Positions 1 through 9,709 of a DNA stretch of 64,000 nt are shown in pieces. The notes under the pieces were generated by a model. It saw only the letters and a program-made list of their open reading frames with translations. It ran no database searches and was not told where the DNA came from. Positions within the stretch are counted from its first letter, which is position 1, and each line of letters starts with the position of its first letter. A program made the translations under genes and the position numbers. Source of the stretch: Paucibacter sp. KBW04 (GTDB lineage: Bacteria; Pseudomonadota; Gammaproteobacteria; Burkholderiales; Burkholderiaceae_C); the NCBI RefSeq assembly GCF_003852425.1, contig NZ_QAJN01000001.1:447987-511986 (forward strand), read 5' to 3'.

Positions 1-31
1 CGCCTACCAAATTGGTAGGTACCTCAGGTAC

Positions 32-69
32 AAAAAAGCCCGAGCATTCTCAGAGTGCGCGGGCTTTTT
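32..69 (+). terminator. Rho-independent terminator of an upstream gene
   Basis: A-tract, GCCCG arm, loop, CGGGC arm and a T5 run form a standard intrinsic terminator. It ends whatever gene lies to the left of the window. The A-tract on the other side would let it work in both directions. A separate perfect 8-bp inverted repeat (CCTACCAA / TTGGTAGG) lies just before it at 3-19. Confidence 0.7.
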
Positions 70-177
70 GCTTTTCGGCTGCTGTGTCGCCGCTGGCTCC
101 CGGCCCTGCTGAAAGTCATCTTGCCGAGCTTGGGCACTTGTTCTACCCTCGCACGCTTTTCCCTACAAGGCCTTGGT

Positions 178-2223
178 ATGAAGATTTGGCGACTGGCTCC
201 GTTGGTGGGTCTGATGTTTTGCTCGGCTTGGGCGACGGCGCAAGCGCCCGCGGCAAGGGTGTTGGCGGCTGCGGGGCCGGTGTCAGGTCTTGACCTGAAG
301 GGTTTTGACGCCAAGCAGCGGGCGCAAGATGATTTGTTTCGTGCGGTCAATGGCGCTTGGCTGAAGTCCAGCGAGATCCCGGCCGACAAATCGGCTTACG
401 GTACTTTTGAGCAATTGGCGGACAAGTCCGACGCCCAGGTGCGTGCATTGATCGAAGGTTTGCAGGCCAAGCCCCAGAAAGAAGGCAGTACCGAGGCCAA
501 GATCGCGGCTTTCTACGCCAGCTACCTCGACACCACGACGATAGACAAGGCCGGTTTGGCGCCCATGCAGGAGAGGCTGGAGGGCATCGCCGCCATTCAG
601 ACCCGCGCCGACTTGGCCAAGTGGCTGGGGGCGGCCCAGGGCATCAGCAATACGCCGATCTTGCTGACGGTGATGGCCGACGTCAAAGAACCCAATATCA
701 ATCGCGCCGTGGCCATGCAGGGCGGACTCGGCATGCCCGATCGCGATTACTACCTGAAGGCCGATGCCAAGCTGGCCGAGGTGCGCAAGGCCTATCTGGC
801 TTATTTGACGACGCTGGCAAAGCTGTCCGGCGAGGCGAGGCCCGAGCAGGTTGCCGGCCAGGTCATGGCCCTGGAGCAGCGCATCGCCAAGCTGCATTGG
901 GACAATGTGCGCAACCGCGATCCGGTCAAGACCTACAACCCGATGACGCCGGCTCAACTCGCTAAGCGTGCCCCCGGCTTTGACTGGCCGGTGTTTTTGC
1001 AGGCCGCGCAGCTTGGCGGCATCGATCGCTTGTCGGTGACTCAGCCCAGCGCGGTGCTGGGCCTGGCGCAATTGTTCAAGTCGGTGCCGCTGGCCAGCTG
1101 GAAGCAGTACCTGAAGCTGCGCGCCTTGGACGAGAGTGCCCAGGTTTTGCCTCAGGCCTTTCGCGACGCGCGTTTTGCCTTCCATGGTGCGGCCTTGACC
1201 GGGGCCAAGCAGCCGCTGCCGCGCTGGCAGCAAGGCATCAACGAGGTCAATGTCGCGCTGGGCGAGGCGATTGGTCAGGTCTATGTGGCCGAGCATTTCC
1301 CGCCTGCCTACAAGGCTCGCATGCAGGAGCTGGTGGGCAATTTGATGGCGGCCTATCGCGAGTCCATCGATGGGCTGAGCTGGATGACGCCGGCCACCAA
1401 GGCCGCCGCGCGCGAGAAGCTGAGCAAATACATGGTCAAGATCGGCTACCCCGATGCCTGGCGTGATTTCTCCAAGCTGGATGTGCGCCGAGGCGATGCC
1501 CTGGGCAATGGCCTGCGCTCCGCGGCCTTTGAGTACCAGCGCATTGCCTTGCGCGCCGGCCAGCCGGTGGACCGGGCCGAGTGGGGCATGACTCCGCAAA
1601 CCGTCAATGCCTATTACAACCCGGCCTTGAACGAGATTGTCTTCCCGGCCGCGATTCTGCAGCCGCCTTTCTTCGATATGGCGGCCGATGATGCGGTCAA
1701 TTACGGGGCCATCGGCGCCGTCATCGGCCATGAGATCAGCCATGGCTTTGATGATGAGGGCAGCCAATTCGATGGCGATGGCAAGCTGCGCAATTGGTGG
1801 AGTGCGGCCGACCGCAAGGCCTTCGATGCCATCGGTGCGCAGCTGGTGGCTCAGTTCAACAAGTACGAGCCGCTGCCGGGTAAAAAGGTCAATGGCAAGC
1901 TGACTCTGGGTGAGAACATTGCCGATCTGTCGGGCTTGCAAGTGGCTTTCAAGGCCTACCAGCGTTCGCTGGGTGGCAAGCCCTCGACGGTGCTGGATGG
2001 CTTTAGCGGCGAACAGCGCTTCTTCATCGGCTGGGCGCAGGCCTGGCGCTACAAGGCGCGCGATGAGCGCACCCTGCAGCTGCTAACCACCGATCCGCAC
2101 TCGCCGCCTGACTTCCGCACCAATGGTGCGGCCATTAACCACGATGGATTCCATCAGGCTTTCGGCAGCAAGCCCGGTGACGCGATGTTCAAGCCGTCCG
2201 AGCAGCGCATTCGCATTTGGTAA
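178..2223 (+). CDS. M13 family zinc metallopeptidase (PepO/neprilysin-like)
   Basis: Secreted or periplasmic zinc endopeptidase of the M13 (neprilysin/PepO) family, 681 residues, the usual length. The start at 178 gives a clear signal peptide (MKIWRLAPLV..., hydrophobic core ending at ATAQA); the same frame opens at 55, but that would bury the signal. The zinc site is visible: HEISH at about residues 518-522 and the third ligand in GENIAD at about residue 579. The C-terminus carries the family's RTNGA and FHQAF region. It stands alone between terminators at 32-69 and 2266-2294. Substrates are probably short peptides; that part is family knowledge. Confidence 0.93.
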   Translation: MKIWRLAPLVGLMFCSAWATAQAPAARVLAAAGPVSGLDLKGFDAKQRAQDDLFRAVNGAWLKSSEIPADKSAYGTFEQLADKSDAQVRALIEGLQAKPQKEGSTEAKIAAFYASYLDTTTIDKAGLAPMQERLEGIAAIQTRADLAKWLGAAQGISNTPILLTVMADVKEPNINRAVAMQGGLGMPDRDYYLKADAKLAEVRKAYLAYLTTLAKLSGEARPEQVAGQVMALEQRIAKLHWDNVRNRDPVKTYNPMTPAQLAKRAPGFDWPVFLQAAQLGGIDRLSVTQPSAVLGLAQLFKSVPLASWKQYLKLRALDESAQVLPQAFRDARFAFHGAALTGAKQPLPRWQQGINEVNVALGEAIGQVYVAEHFPPAYKARMQELVGNLMAAYRESIDGLSWMTPATKAAAREKLSKYMVKIGYPDAWRDFSKLDVRRGDALGNGLRSAAFEYQRIALRAGQPVDRAEWGMTPQTVNAYYNPALNEIVFPAAILQPPFFDMAADDAVNYGAIGAVIGHEISHGFDDEGSQFDGDGKLRNWWSAADRKAFDAIGAQLVAQFNKYEPLPGKKVNGKLTLGENIADLSGLQVAFKAYQRSLGGKPSTVLDGFSGEQRFFIGWAQAWRYKARDERTLQLLTTDPHSPPDFRTNGAAINHDGFHQAFGSKPGDAMFKPSEQRIRIW

Positions 2224-2265
2224 GTCAAGGGTCGGGTGCATTCGCTCGACCGATAATCAAGGCGC

Positions 2266-2294
2266 CCGGCCACTTGGATGTGGCCGGTTTTTTT
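2266..2294 (+). terminator. Terminator after the M13 peptidase
   Basis: Perfect 8-bp stem CCGGCCAC / GTGGCCGG around a 6-base loop, followed by seven T. It separates the peptidase from phaR. Confidence 0.85.
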
Positions 2295-2430
2295 GTTTTC
2301 AGGCTTGCTCGATGTATTGCAATTGCACTGGGAGGCCTCGCACGGGCGCAGGGGTTATCCCCGCCGGGCAGGGTCTGCCGGGCTCCTAAAATGCGGGCAA
2401 GCCCAATTGAGCGTCAGACAAGGAGTAGAT

Positions 2431-3054
2431 ATGGTGACTGCCCGCAGAGGCAAGGCGGCCGATTCGACCGGTGATGCGGCGAACAAGCCCGAGGCAGCGG
2501 CAGGCGCCGAGGCGCCCAGCAATGTGCGGATTCTGAAGAAGTATCCGAACCGGCGTCTGTACGACACCCACACCAGCAGCTACATCACGTTGGCCGATGT
2601 CAAGAAGATGGTGCTTGACGGCCAGGCCTTCGAGGTGCGCGATGCCAAGACTTCTGAAGATCTGACGCGCAGCATCCTGTTGCAAATCATTCTGGAAGAA
2701 GAAACCGGCGGCGTGCCCATGTTCAGCACCAGTTCGCTGGAGCAGATCATCCGCTTCTACGGGCACGCCATGCAGGGCGTGATGGGTGACTATCTGGAGC
2801 GCAACGTCAAGACCTTTGGCGAACTGCAGTCGCGTTTTACCGAGCAAAGCAAGGGCCTGGCCTTCAGCCCCGAGCTGTGGACCCAGTTCATGGGCGCTCA
2901 GTCGCCCATGATGCAAAACCTGATGGGCGGCTATGTGGAGCAGAGCAAGAGCTTGCTGACGCAGATGCAGGAGCAGATGAAGGAACAGATGGAGAAGGCG
3001 GGCGCCCTGTTCCCAGGTATGCCGGGCATGCCCGGCTTCCCGCCCAAAAAGTAA
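2431..3054 (+). CDS. phaR: Polyhydroxyalkanoate synthesis repressor PhaR
   Basis: Cytoplasmic DNA-binding regulator of polyhydroxybutyrate storage; in the family it binds phasin promoters and the PHB granule surface. It is 207 residues from the ATG at 2431, which has a good AAGGAG site 5 bases upstream. The N-terminal DNA-binding domain is recognisable from about residue 35 (ILKKYPNRRLYDT, then YITLADVK). The PHB-accumulation domain follows at about 75-120 (SILLQIILEEE). The tail is Gln/Met-rich with a short PGMPGMPGF repeat. No phaC, phaA or phaB gene is in the window, so its targets lie elsewhere. Confidence 0.93.
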   Translation: MVTARRGKAADSTGDAANKPEAAAGAEAPSNVRILKKYPNRRLYDTHTSSYITLADVKKMVLDGQAFEVRDAKTSEDLTRSILLQIILEEETGGVPMFSTSSLEQIIRFYGHAMQGVMGDYLERNVKTFGELQSRFTEQSKGLAFSPELWTQFMGAQSPMMQNLMGGYVEQSKSLLTQMQEQMKEQMEKAGALFPGMPGMPGFPPKK

Positions 3055-3100
3055 GCGCAGCCCTGGTCGGCGCAAAAAAAGAGCGCCCGATTCCCTGGGC

Positions 3101-3124
3101 CTTGGCCGCCGCGGCGCGGCCAAG
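3101..3124 (+). other. GC-rich hairpin just upstream of rimO
   Basis: Perfect 9-bp inverted repeat CTTGGCCGC / GCGGCCAAG around a 6-base loop, with no T run. It ends 8 bases before the rimO ATG, so in mRNA it may limit ribosome access or act as a weak phaR terminator. Function is inferred. Confidence 0.5.
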
Positions 3125-3132
3125 CCGGCGGA

Positions 3133-4563
3133 ATGAGTGAAAATCGGGGGATGAGTCAAACCAATACCCCCAGCCCGCTTGCCACTCCCGCAGGCGCGGC
3201 CGCCCCCAAGATCGGATTTGTGTCCCTGGGTTGCCCCAAGGCCTTGACCGATTCCGAGCTGATCCTGACCCAGCTGCGGGCCGAAGGCTACGAAACCTCC
3301 AAGACCTTTGCGGGTGCCGATCTGGTGATCGTCAACACCTGCGGTTTCATCGACGACGCCGTCAAGGAAAGCCTGGACACCATCGGCGAAGCCCTGGCCG
3401 AGAACGGCAAGGTCATCGTCACCGGCTGCTTGGGTGCCAAGGCCGGCGCCAGCAGTTCCGACGCCGGCAGCTTGGTACGCGAGATGCACCCCAGCGTGCT
3501 GGCCGTGACCGGCCCCCACGCCACGCAAGAGGTGATGGACGCCGTCCACACTCATGTGCCCAAGCCACATGACCCCTTTGTCGATTTGGTGCCGGCCTAC
3601 GGCATCAAGCTAACCCCCAAACACTACGCCTATCTGAAGATCAGCGAGGGCTGCAACCACCGCTGCTCCTTCTGCATCATCCCCAGCATGCGTGGCGATC
3701 TGGTCTCGCGCCCCATCGGCGATGTGCTGAACGAGGCCCGCGCCTTGTTTGAGTCCGGCGTGAAAGAGTTGCTGGTGATCAGCCAGGACACCAGCGCCTA
3801 CGGTGTGGATGTGAAATACCGCACCGGTTTCTGGGACGGCAAGCCGGTCAAGACCCGTATGTATGACCTGGTCGCCCAACTGGGTGAGATGGCCCGTGCC
3901 CATGGCGCCTGGGTGCGCCTGCACTACGTCTACCCCTATCCGCATGTGGACGAGGTGCTGCCCTTGATGGCGCAAGGCCTGGTACTGCCTTATTTGGATG
4001 TGCCCCTGCAGCACGCCCACCCGGACGTGCTCAAGCGCATGAAGCGGCCCGCCAATGGCGAGAAGAATATGGAGCGCATCCTGCGCTGGCGCGAGACCTG
4101 CCCCGACATCGTGATCCGCTCCACCTTCATCGCCGGATTCCCCGGCGAGACGGAAGAAGAGTTCCAGTACCTCTTGGACTTTATGCAAGAAGCCCGCATC
4201 GACCGCGCCGGCTGCTTTGCTTACTCGCCGGTGGAGGGCGCTTCGGCCAACGACTTGCCCGGCGCCTTGCCGCAAGAAGTACGCGAGGAGCGCCAGGCCC
4301 GCTTCATGGCTGTTGCCGAGGCGGTGTCCACCGCCAAGCTGCGTTCGCGCATCGGCGCCACCATGCAGGTGCTGGTCGATTCAGCCCCGGCCTTGGGCCG
4401 CAAGGGCGGTGTGGGCCGCACCTATGCCGACGCGCCCGAGATCGACGGCACCGTGCGCATCCTGCCGCCTGAGAAGGCCAGCCGTACCCTCAAGGTGGGC
4501 GAGTTCACCAAGGTGCGAATTGTTGCGGCCGAGGGCCATGATTTGGTCGGCATGCCGGTCTGA
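3133..4563 (+). CDS. rimO: Ribosomal protein S12 methylthiotransferase RimO
   Basis: Radical-SAM enzyme that adds a methylthio group to an aspartate of ribosomal protein S12. It is 476 residues, slightly above the usual 440-450. Order of domains: UPF0004 domain with three cluster cysteines (SLGCPKA, NTCGF, TGCLGA); radical-SAM core with CNHRCSFC followed by IIPSMRG, typical of RimO rather than MiaB; C-terminal TRAM domain (about 405-476). The start is unsure: ATG 3133 has only GGCGGA close upstream, and ATG 3151 (MSQTN) is an in-frame alternative with poor spacing. A strong terminator follows. Confidence 0.96.
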   Translation: MSENRGMSQTNTPSPLATPAGAAAPKIGFVSLGCPKALTDSELILTQLRAEGYETSKTFAGADLVIVNTCGFIDDAVKESLDTIGEALAENGKVIVTGCLGAKAGASSSDAGSLVREMHPSVLAVTGPHATQEVMDAVHTHVPKPHDPFVDLVPAYGIKLTPKHYAYLKISEGCNHRCSFCIIPSMRGDLVSRPIGDVLNEARALFESGVKELLVISQDTSAYGVDVKYRTGFWDGKPVKTRMYDLVAQLGEMARAHGAWVRLHYVYPYPHVDEVLPLMAQGLVLPYLDVPLQHAHPDVLKRMKRPANGEKNMERILRWRETCPDIVIRSTFIAGFPGETEEEFQYLLDFMQEARIDRAGCFAYSPVEGASANDLPGALPQEVREERQARFMAVAEAVSTAKLRSRIGATMQVLVDSAPALGRKGGVGRTYADAPEIDGTVRILPPEKASRTLKVGEFTKVRIVAAEGHDLVGMPV

Positions 4564-4575
4564 TCGCCGAGAATC

Positions 4576-4602
4576 AAAAGCGGGCCCAGGCCCGCTTTTT
4601 TT
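4576..4602 (+). terminator. Terminator after rimO
   Basis: Eleven-base perfect arms (AAAAGCGGGCC / GGCCCGCTTTT) with a 2-base gap and a T run. The A and T tracts would also stop transcription from the other side. Confidence 0.92.
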
Positions 4603-4651
4603 GTTTGAGCTCCATCCTTTTCAAATAAATCTCAGAAACGCGAGACCCGCC

Positions 4652-5848
4652 GTGAGCAAACGCGCCGTATCGACCCAGCAAATCCATCACCCCTATCGTG
4701 CGCCTGAGGGCTGGGACGCGCATCCGGTGGGGGTGTTCAAGGCATCCACCGTCTTGTTCAAAGACACGGCCGATCTGCACACCTACCGTCCGCGCGATGG
4801 CAAGAGCTATCGCTACGGCCTGCATGGCACGCCCACCAGCTACACCCTGGCGGCCCGCATCGCGACGCTGGAGACCGCCGAACATTGCCTGCTGGTGCCC
4901 AGCGGCTTGGCGGCGGTGACCCTGGTCAGCCTGGGCCTCTTGCGCCCGGGCGATGAGGTGCTGGTGCCCGACAATGTCTACGGCCAGAACCGCTATCTGA
5001 GCGAATCCTTGCTGCCGCAGTTCGGCATCACGCACCGCTTCTACGACCCGCTGGATGCTGCCGGCCTGGCCGCCATGCTCAGCCCCAAGACCAAGCTCGT
5101 GTGGTTGGAGGCCGCCGGCTCCATCACCCTGGAGTTCCCTGATGTGCTCGGCATTGTGGCGGCTTGTAAGCAGCAGGGCGTGCTGACGGCCATGGACAAC
5201 ACCTGGGGCTCGGGCCTGGCCTTCAATGCTTTTGAGTTGGCGCCCGGCCTGGGCGTGGACGTGTCCATGCAAGCCCTGACCAAGTACGCCTCCGGCGGCG
5301 CGGACGTGCTGATGGGCTCGGTCTGTACCCGTGACCTGGCCCTGCATGAGCGGCTCAACCATATGCATGAGCATCTGGGTTACGGCCTGGGGCAGAACGA
5401 TGTGGAGTTGGTGCTGCGCGCTTTGCCCACGCTGGAATTGCGCTACCGGGCTCAGGATGCGACGACCCGAGCGCTGGCGAAATGGATGCAAGCGCGGCCC
5501 GAAGTCGCCCAGGTCTTGCACCCCGCGCTGGCCGGCTCGCCCGGCCATGAGTATTGGCTGCAGACCAGCAGCGCCGGCGCGGCCTGTTTGTTCTCGGTGA
5601 TCTTCAAGCCCGAGTACAGCGCGGCTCAGGTGGATGCGTTTGTCGACGCCCTGGAGTTGTTCGGCATCGGCTACTCCTGGGCCGGCCCCATGAGCTTGGC
5701 CGTTCCCTACGATATGTCGCGCAGTCGCGCGCTGCCTTCCAAGCTGGAGCCGGGCCGCATCGTGCGTTTCGCCCTGGGGCTGGAGGATGTGGCCGATTTG
5801 CAGGCCGACCTGGCTCAGGCCTTGAGCCAGTTGTCGGCTGGCGCCTGA
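4652..5848 (+). CDS. metC: Cystathionine beta-lyase, PLP-dependent
   Basis: PLP-dependent C-S lyase of the Cys/Met metabolism family. It would cleave cystathionine to homocysteine, pyruvate and ammonia in methionine synthesis. The 398 residues match MetC. The PLP lysine sits in ALTKYASGGAD (about residue 211), with the PLP contact segment YGLHGTPTS near residue 52 and MDNTWGSG before it. The start is a GTG at 4652 (VSKRAVSTQQ); no ATG fits, and the ribosome site is weak. The frame continues upstream into rimO as a shadow. The related CGS/CGL enzymes look alike, but RYGLHG and SGGADV favour MetC. Confidence 0.9.
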   Translation: MSKRAVSTQQIHHPYRAPEGWDAHPVGVFKASTVLFKDTADLHTYRPRDGKSYRYGLHGTPTSYTLAARIATLETAEHCLLVPSGLAAVTLVSLGLLRPGDEVLVPDNVYGQNRYLSESLLPQFGITHRFYDPLDAAGLAAMLSPKTKLVWLEAAGSITLEFPDVLGIVAACKQQGVLTAMDNTWGSGLAFNAFELAPGLGVDVSMQALTKYASGGADVLMGSVCTRDLALHERLNHMHEHLGYGLGQNDVELVLRALPTLELRYRAQDATTRALAKWMQARPEVAQVLHPALAGSPGHEYWLQTSSAGAACLFSVIFKPEYSAAQVDAFVDALELFGIGYSWAGPMSLAVPYDMSRSRALPSKLEPGRIVRFALGLEDVADLQADLAQALSQLSAGA

Positions 5849-5896
5849 GCGAGAAGGGTCTTAGCCTTTGCGCCCGGTTGCCGAGTGGCGCATGAG

Positions 5897-5921
5897 CTGC
5901 CCTTTCTAGCGAAAGTGGCAG
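5897..5921. other. Stem-loop without T run between convergent metC and smpB
   Basis: CTGCC-CTTTC pairs with GAAAG-T-GGCAG (10 pairs, one bulge) around a TAGC loop, in the 91-base gap between two convergent genes. It has no U tract on either strand, so it is not a standard intrinsic terminator. It could act as an mRNA 3'-end stabiliser. Confidence 0.45.
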
Positions 5922-5939
5922 TGAAGTCGCTGCGCACCT

Positions 5940-6461
5940 TCAGGCTCTGCCTTTTGCTGCGTGCCGCATCAACTGCCCCTTTTCTCGCTCCCAATCACGC
6001 TTCTTTTCGGTATCGCGCTTGTCGTGCAGGTCCTTGCCCTTGGCCAGGGCGATATCGGCCTTGATATTGCTGCCCTTGAAGTGCAGGTTCAGCGGCACGA
6101 TGGTGAAGCCTTTTTGCTCGGTCTTGCCGATCAGGCGGCGGATCTCGTCTTTTTTGAGCATCAGCTTCTTGGTCCGGTCGGCCAAGGGGCTGATGTGGGT
6201 GGAGGCGGTGCGCAAGGGGTTGATGCGGCAGCCGATCAGGAACAGCTCGCCGCCCTTGATCATCACATAGCCATCGGTCAGCTGAACCTGGCCGGCACGG
6301 ATGGCCTTGACCTCCCAGCCCTCAAGCACGATGCCGGCTTCAAAGAACTCGGTCAGGTGATAGTCGAAGCGGGCGCGGCGATTCTCGGCGATGGGTTTGC
6401 TGCTGACGGCGGCTTTGGCCTTGGGGGGCGGCCGGTTGGCGTTTGCGGATGTGGTGGACAT
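5940..6461 (-). CDS. smpB: SsrA-binding protein SmpB
   Basis: tmRNA partner needed for trans-translation, the rescue of stalled ribosomes. The 173 residues include an N-terminal extension of about 25 residues rich in Ala and Lys. The body begins at [11 protein letters not shown]; core motifs [24 protein letters not shown] and HFKGSN are all present. The tail is strongly basic ([11 protein letters not shown]...GRA), as required to enter the decoding centre. The start at 6461 leaves 53 bases to the divergent ratA; upstream in-frame sequence is ratA antisense. This smpB/ratA arrangement is conserved in many proteobacteria. Confidence 0.96.
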   Translation of the reverse strand: MSTTSANANRPPPKAKAAVSSKPIAENRRARFDYHLTEFFEAGIVLEGWEVKAIRAGQVQLTDGYVMIKGGELFLIGCRINPLRTASTHISPLADRTKKLMLKKDEIRRLIGKTEQKGFTIVPLNLHFKGSNIKADIALAKGKDLHDKRDTEKKRDWEREKGQLMRHAAKGRA

Positions 6462-6496
6462 GGGTTCGGTTCTTTTTTTGGGCGGGCAGGGCGCCA

Positions 6497-6516
6497 ATAC
6501 AATGCAGCCATTGTAT
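6497..6516. promoter_or_regulatory. Symmetric bidirectional -10 element between smpB and ratA
   Basis: ATACAATG-cagc-CATTGTAT is a perfect 8-bp inverted repeat overlapping the first two bases of the ratA ATG. Each arm contains TACAAT, one facing each gene, so a single palindrome can supply the -10 boxes of both promoters. For ratA the -10 would lie only about 10 bases before the ATG, giving a nearly leaderless message. Confidence 0.5.
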
Positions 6517-7039
6517 GAAGCACGTGAAGAAGTCTGTCCTCCTTTGGTACTCGCCCCGCGAGATGTACGAACTCGTGGTCGGCGTGGGGCGCTATCCGGA
6601 GTTTTTGCCCTGGTGCGAGCAGGCCGAAATCCTGTCCAGCCAAGCCCTGGGGCCGAGCGTCGAGCCCGGCCTGGCTGCCGAGCCACCGAGCGAGTCGGTG
6701 ACGGCACGTTTGCAGATGGCCTATGCCGGCGTGCGACATGCCTTCACCACCCGCAATACCAACACACTCAATCGCCGCGTCGATATGGCCTTGGTGGATG
6801 GGCCTTTCTCCGAACTGGAAGGGGTGTGGAACTTCCTGCCCCTGGGCAAGCCTGGCGCGGCCAGCGATCCCGCCCAGGCGGGTGCTGAGCCCAAGGCCTG
6901 CAAGATCGAGTTTGAACTTCGCTACGCCTTCTCCAGCATGGCTTTGGAGGCGGTGGTCAGCCCGGTGTTTGACCGCGTAGCCAACACCTTGGTCGAGCGT
7001 TTTGTCCAGCGGGCCGAGGCTGTGTATGGCGCCCGCTGA
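6515..7039 (+). CDS. ratA: RatA/Coq10-family START-like protein
   Basis: 174-residue START/SRPBCC-fold protein of the Coq10/RatA family ([57 protein letters not shown]). E. coli RatA is named as a toxin that blocks 70S assembly, while the mitochondrial homologue Coq10 is a ubiquinone-binding chaperone. The toxin role here is not shown. Position (divergent from smpB, 14-base overlap with rnfH) is the classic one. A short insert rich in Ala, Pro and Gly around residues 110-128 ([13 protein letters not shown]) is longer than in E. coli. The start at 6515 was chosen because it matches the family N-terminus. Confidence 0.92.
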   Translation: MKHVKKSVLLWYSPREMYELVVGVGRYPEFLPWCEQAEILSSQALGPSVEPGLAAEPPSESVTARLQMAYAGVRHAFTTRNTNTLNRRVDMALVDGPFSELEGVWNFLPLGKPGAASDPAQAGAEPKACKIEFELRYAFSSMALEAVVSPVFDRVANTLVERFVQRAEAVYGAR

Positions 7040-7379
7040 AGGCGCTGCGGCGAGCTCCCTTCAGATCGAGTTGGTCTGGAGCCCGGCCAAGGGCGATGTG
7101 CGGCAGGTGGAGTTCATGGTGCCAGCCGGCGCGACGATTGAGCAGGCCTTGCGTGCATGCCCGGAGTTTGCCGAGCAATTGCCGCAGCTGGCGCAGCTGC
7201 GTATCGGCATCTGGGGTCGGGTGCAGGGCTTGGATGTGGTCCTGCGGGCGCGCGATCGTATCGAGGTGTACAGGCCGCTGACGGTGGACCCAAAAGAGGC
7301 AAGGCGTCAGCGCTACAAGGCGCGCGGCGAGCGCATCGTTTCAAGACATCGTCCGCTGGCGGGTAAGACCAGCCGCTGA
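7026..7379 (+). CDS. RnfH family ubiquitin-like protein (RatB)
   Basis: 117-residue beta-grasp protein of the RnfH/UPF0125 family. Core segments are IELVWSPAKGDVRQVEF, GATIEQAL, IGIWGRV and the conserved C-terminal RDRIEVYRPLTVDPKEARRQR. Its biochemical role is not settled. It overlaps the end of ratA by 14 bases, so the two are almost certainly translated from one message. It converges on the DUF4124 gene with only 11 bases between. Confidence 0.9.
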   Translation: MAPAEGAAASSLQIELVWSPAKGDVRQVEFMVPAGATIEQALRACPEFAEQLPQLAQLRIGIWGRVQGLDVVLRARDRIEVYRPLTVDPKEARRQRYKARGERIVSRHRPLAGKTSR

Positions 7380-7390
7380 CTCTCAGCGCC

Positions 7391-7948
7391 TTAGCGGCAT
7401 TCCGAACTGACCACGGCGCGGGCGCGCTGCAACTCGGCTTCGCGCTGCTTGTCGTCCAGCACCTCGGGCTCGCCCTGAGCATTGGCCCGGCGAATTCGCA
7501 CGCCGCTTTCCAACAAGCGCTGATTGTCTTGTGCGCTCTGGCAGTTGGCTCGGCGCTGCTCGGCAATGCGCCGCTCTTCTTCCTTCTGCTGAGCCTGCGC
7601 GTCTTTCTCGCGTTGTTTGTCGCGGGCCTGGCGGGCCAACTCTTCTTTTGAGGGGGCACTGCGCCCGGCCGAGGCGGCGCTGGCCGGGGCTTCGCTGGCT
7701 GCGGCCTGGCCATAGGGCTGGATCACGATGGGGGCGCGGCGCGCGTTGGCGGGGCGCTGAAGAATGTCTTTTTCCGGCGTGCCATTGGGCGGCGGCAAAT
7801 CGCTGAACTGCAGCTTGCCGGCAGGGTCGCGCCATTTCCATTGGGCGCTGGCGGGCAGGGCGGCGCCAAGCAGCAAGACGCTGATGAGGCTCAGGAGGCT
7901 GAGGCGGGCAATGCCAGCAAGGCTGGCGCGAGCAGAGCGGTTCGACAT
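7391..7948 (-). CDS. DUF4124 domain-containing secreted protein
   Basis: 185-residue predicted periplasmic protein. The start at 7948 gives an obvious signal peptide (LSLLSLISVLLLGAALPASAQ). Directly after cleavage comes the DUF4124 core (WKWRDPAGKLQFSDLPPP), common in betaproteobacteria and of unknown function. The rest is low complexity: an Ala/Ser-rich stretch, then a long Lys/Glu/Gln/Arg helix (about residues 95-150) likely to be a coiled coil. Upstream in-frame sequence to 8401 looks non-coding. Confidence 0.85.
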   Translation of the reverse strand: MSNRSARASLAGIARLSLLSLISVLLLGAALPASAQWKWRDPAGKLQFSDLPPPNGTPEKDILQRPANARRAPIVIQPYGQAAASEAPASAASAGRSAPSKEELARQARDKQREKDAQAQQKEEERRIAEQRRANCQSAQDNQRLLESGVRIRRANAQGEPEVLDDKQREAELQRARAVVSSECR

Positions 7949-8112
7949 GGGCCCAGTGTAGCGGCGGGCCCAGCTCCTAGGGCTTGGCATCAGCCCTGAG
8001 TCGGTGTAGCTGAGTGTGCAGAGCTGCACATTCGGCGGCCCAGTCTTTGGGGTTTGGGGCGCGGTGCAAGGCTTCTTTTTGCGCGGCCAGGAAGACAGGC
8101 CCGGCCTTTCCG

Positions 8113-9614
<1,502 letters not shown>

Positions 9615-9630
9615 TCGCGCAGGCGTAGCG

Positions 9631-9653
9631 AAAGGGGCCTCGGCCCCTTTTTT
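9631..9653 (+). terminator. Terminator after guaB
   Basis: AAAGGGGCC / GGCCCCTTT arms with a 2-base gap, extended by further T. It insulates the MFS gene from guaB. Confidence 0.9.
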
Positions 9654-9709
9654 GACAACTACGCGGCCTTTTTCCCAGCACAAGAATGACAGCCTCGGCA
9701 GGAGACCCT

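Noticed and set aside
1-30. Sequence ending ...CGCCTACCA followed by a palindrome, like the 3' end of a tRNA gene with encoded CCA
   Set aside because: Only the last bases would be in the window, no TPsiC arm can be seen and I could not match it to a known tRNA.
283-1941. Long open frame of about 550 codons antisense to the M13 peptidase
   Set aside because: High-GC shadow frame; no recognisable domain or ribosome site, and the sense strand holds a complete enzyme.
6515-7379. ratA-rnfH as a true toxin-antitoxin pair
   Set aside because: The families are conserved core genes (Coq10-like and RnfH); the gene pair alone does not show toxin-antitoxin behaviour.
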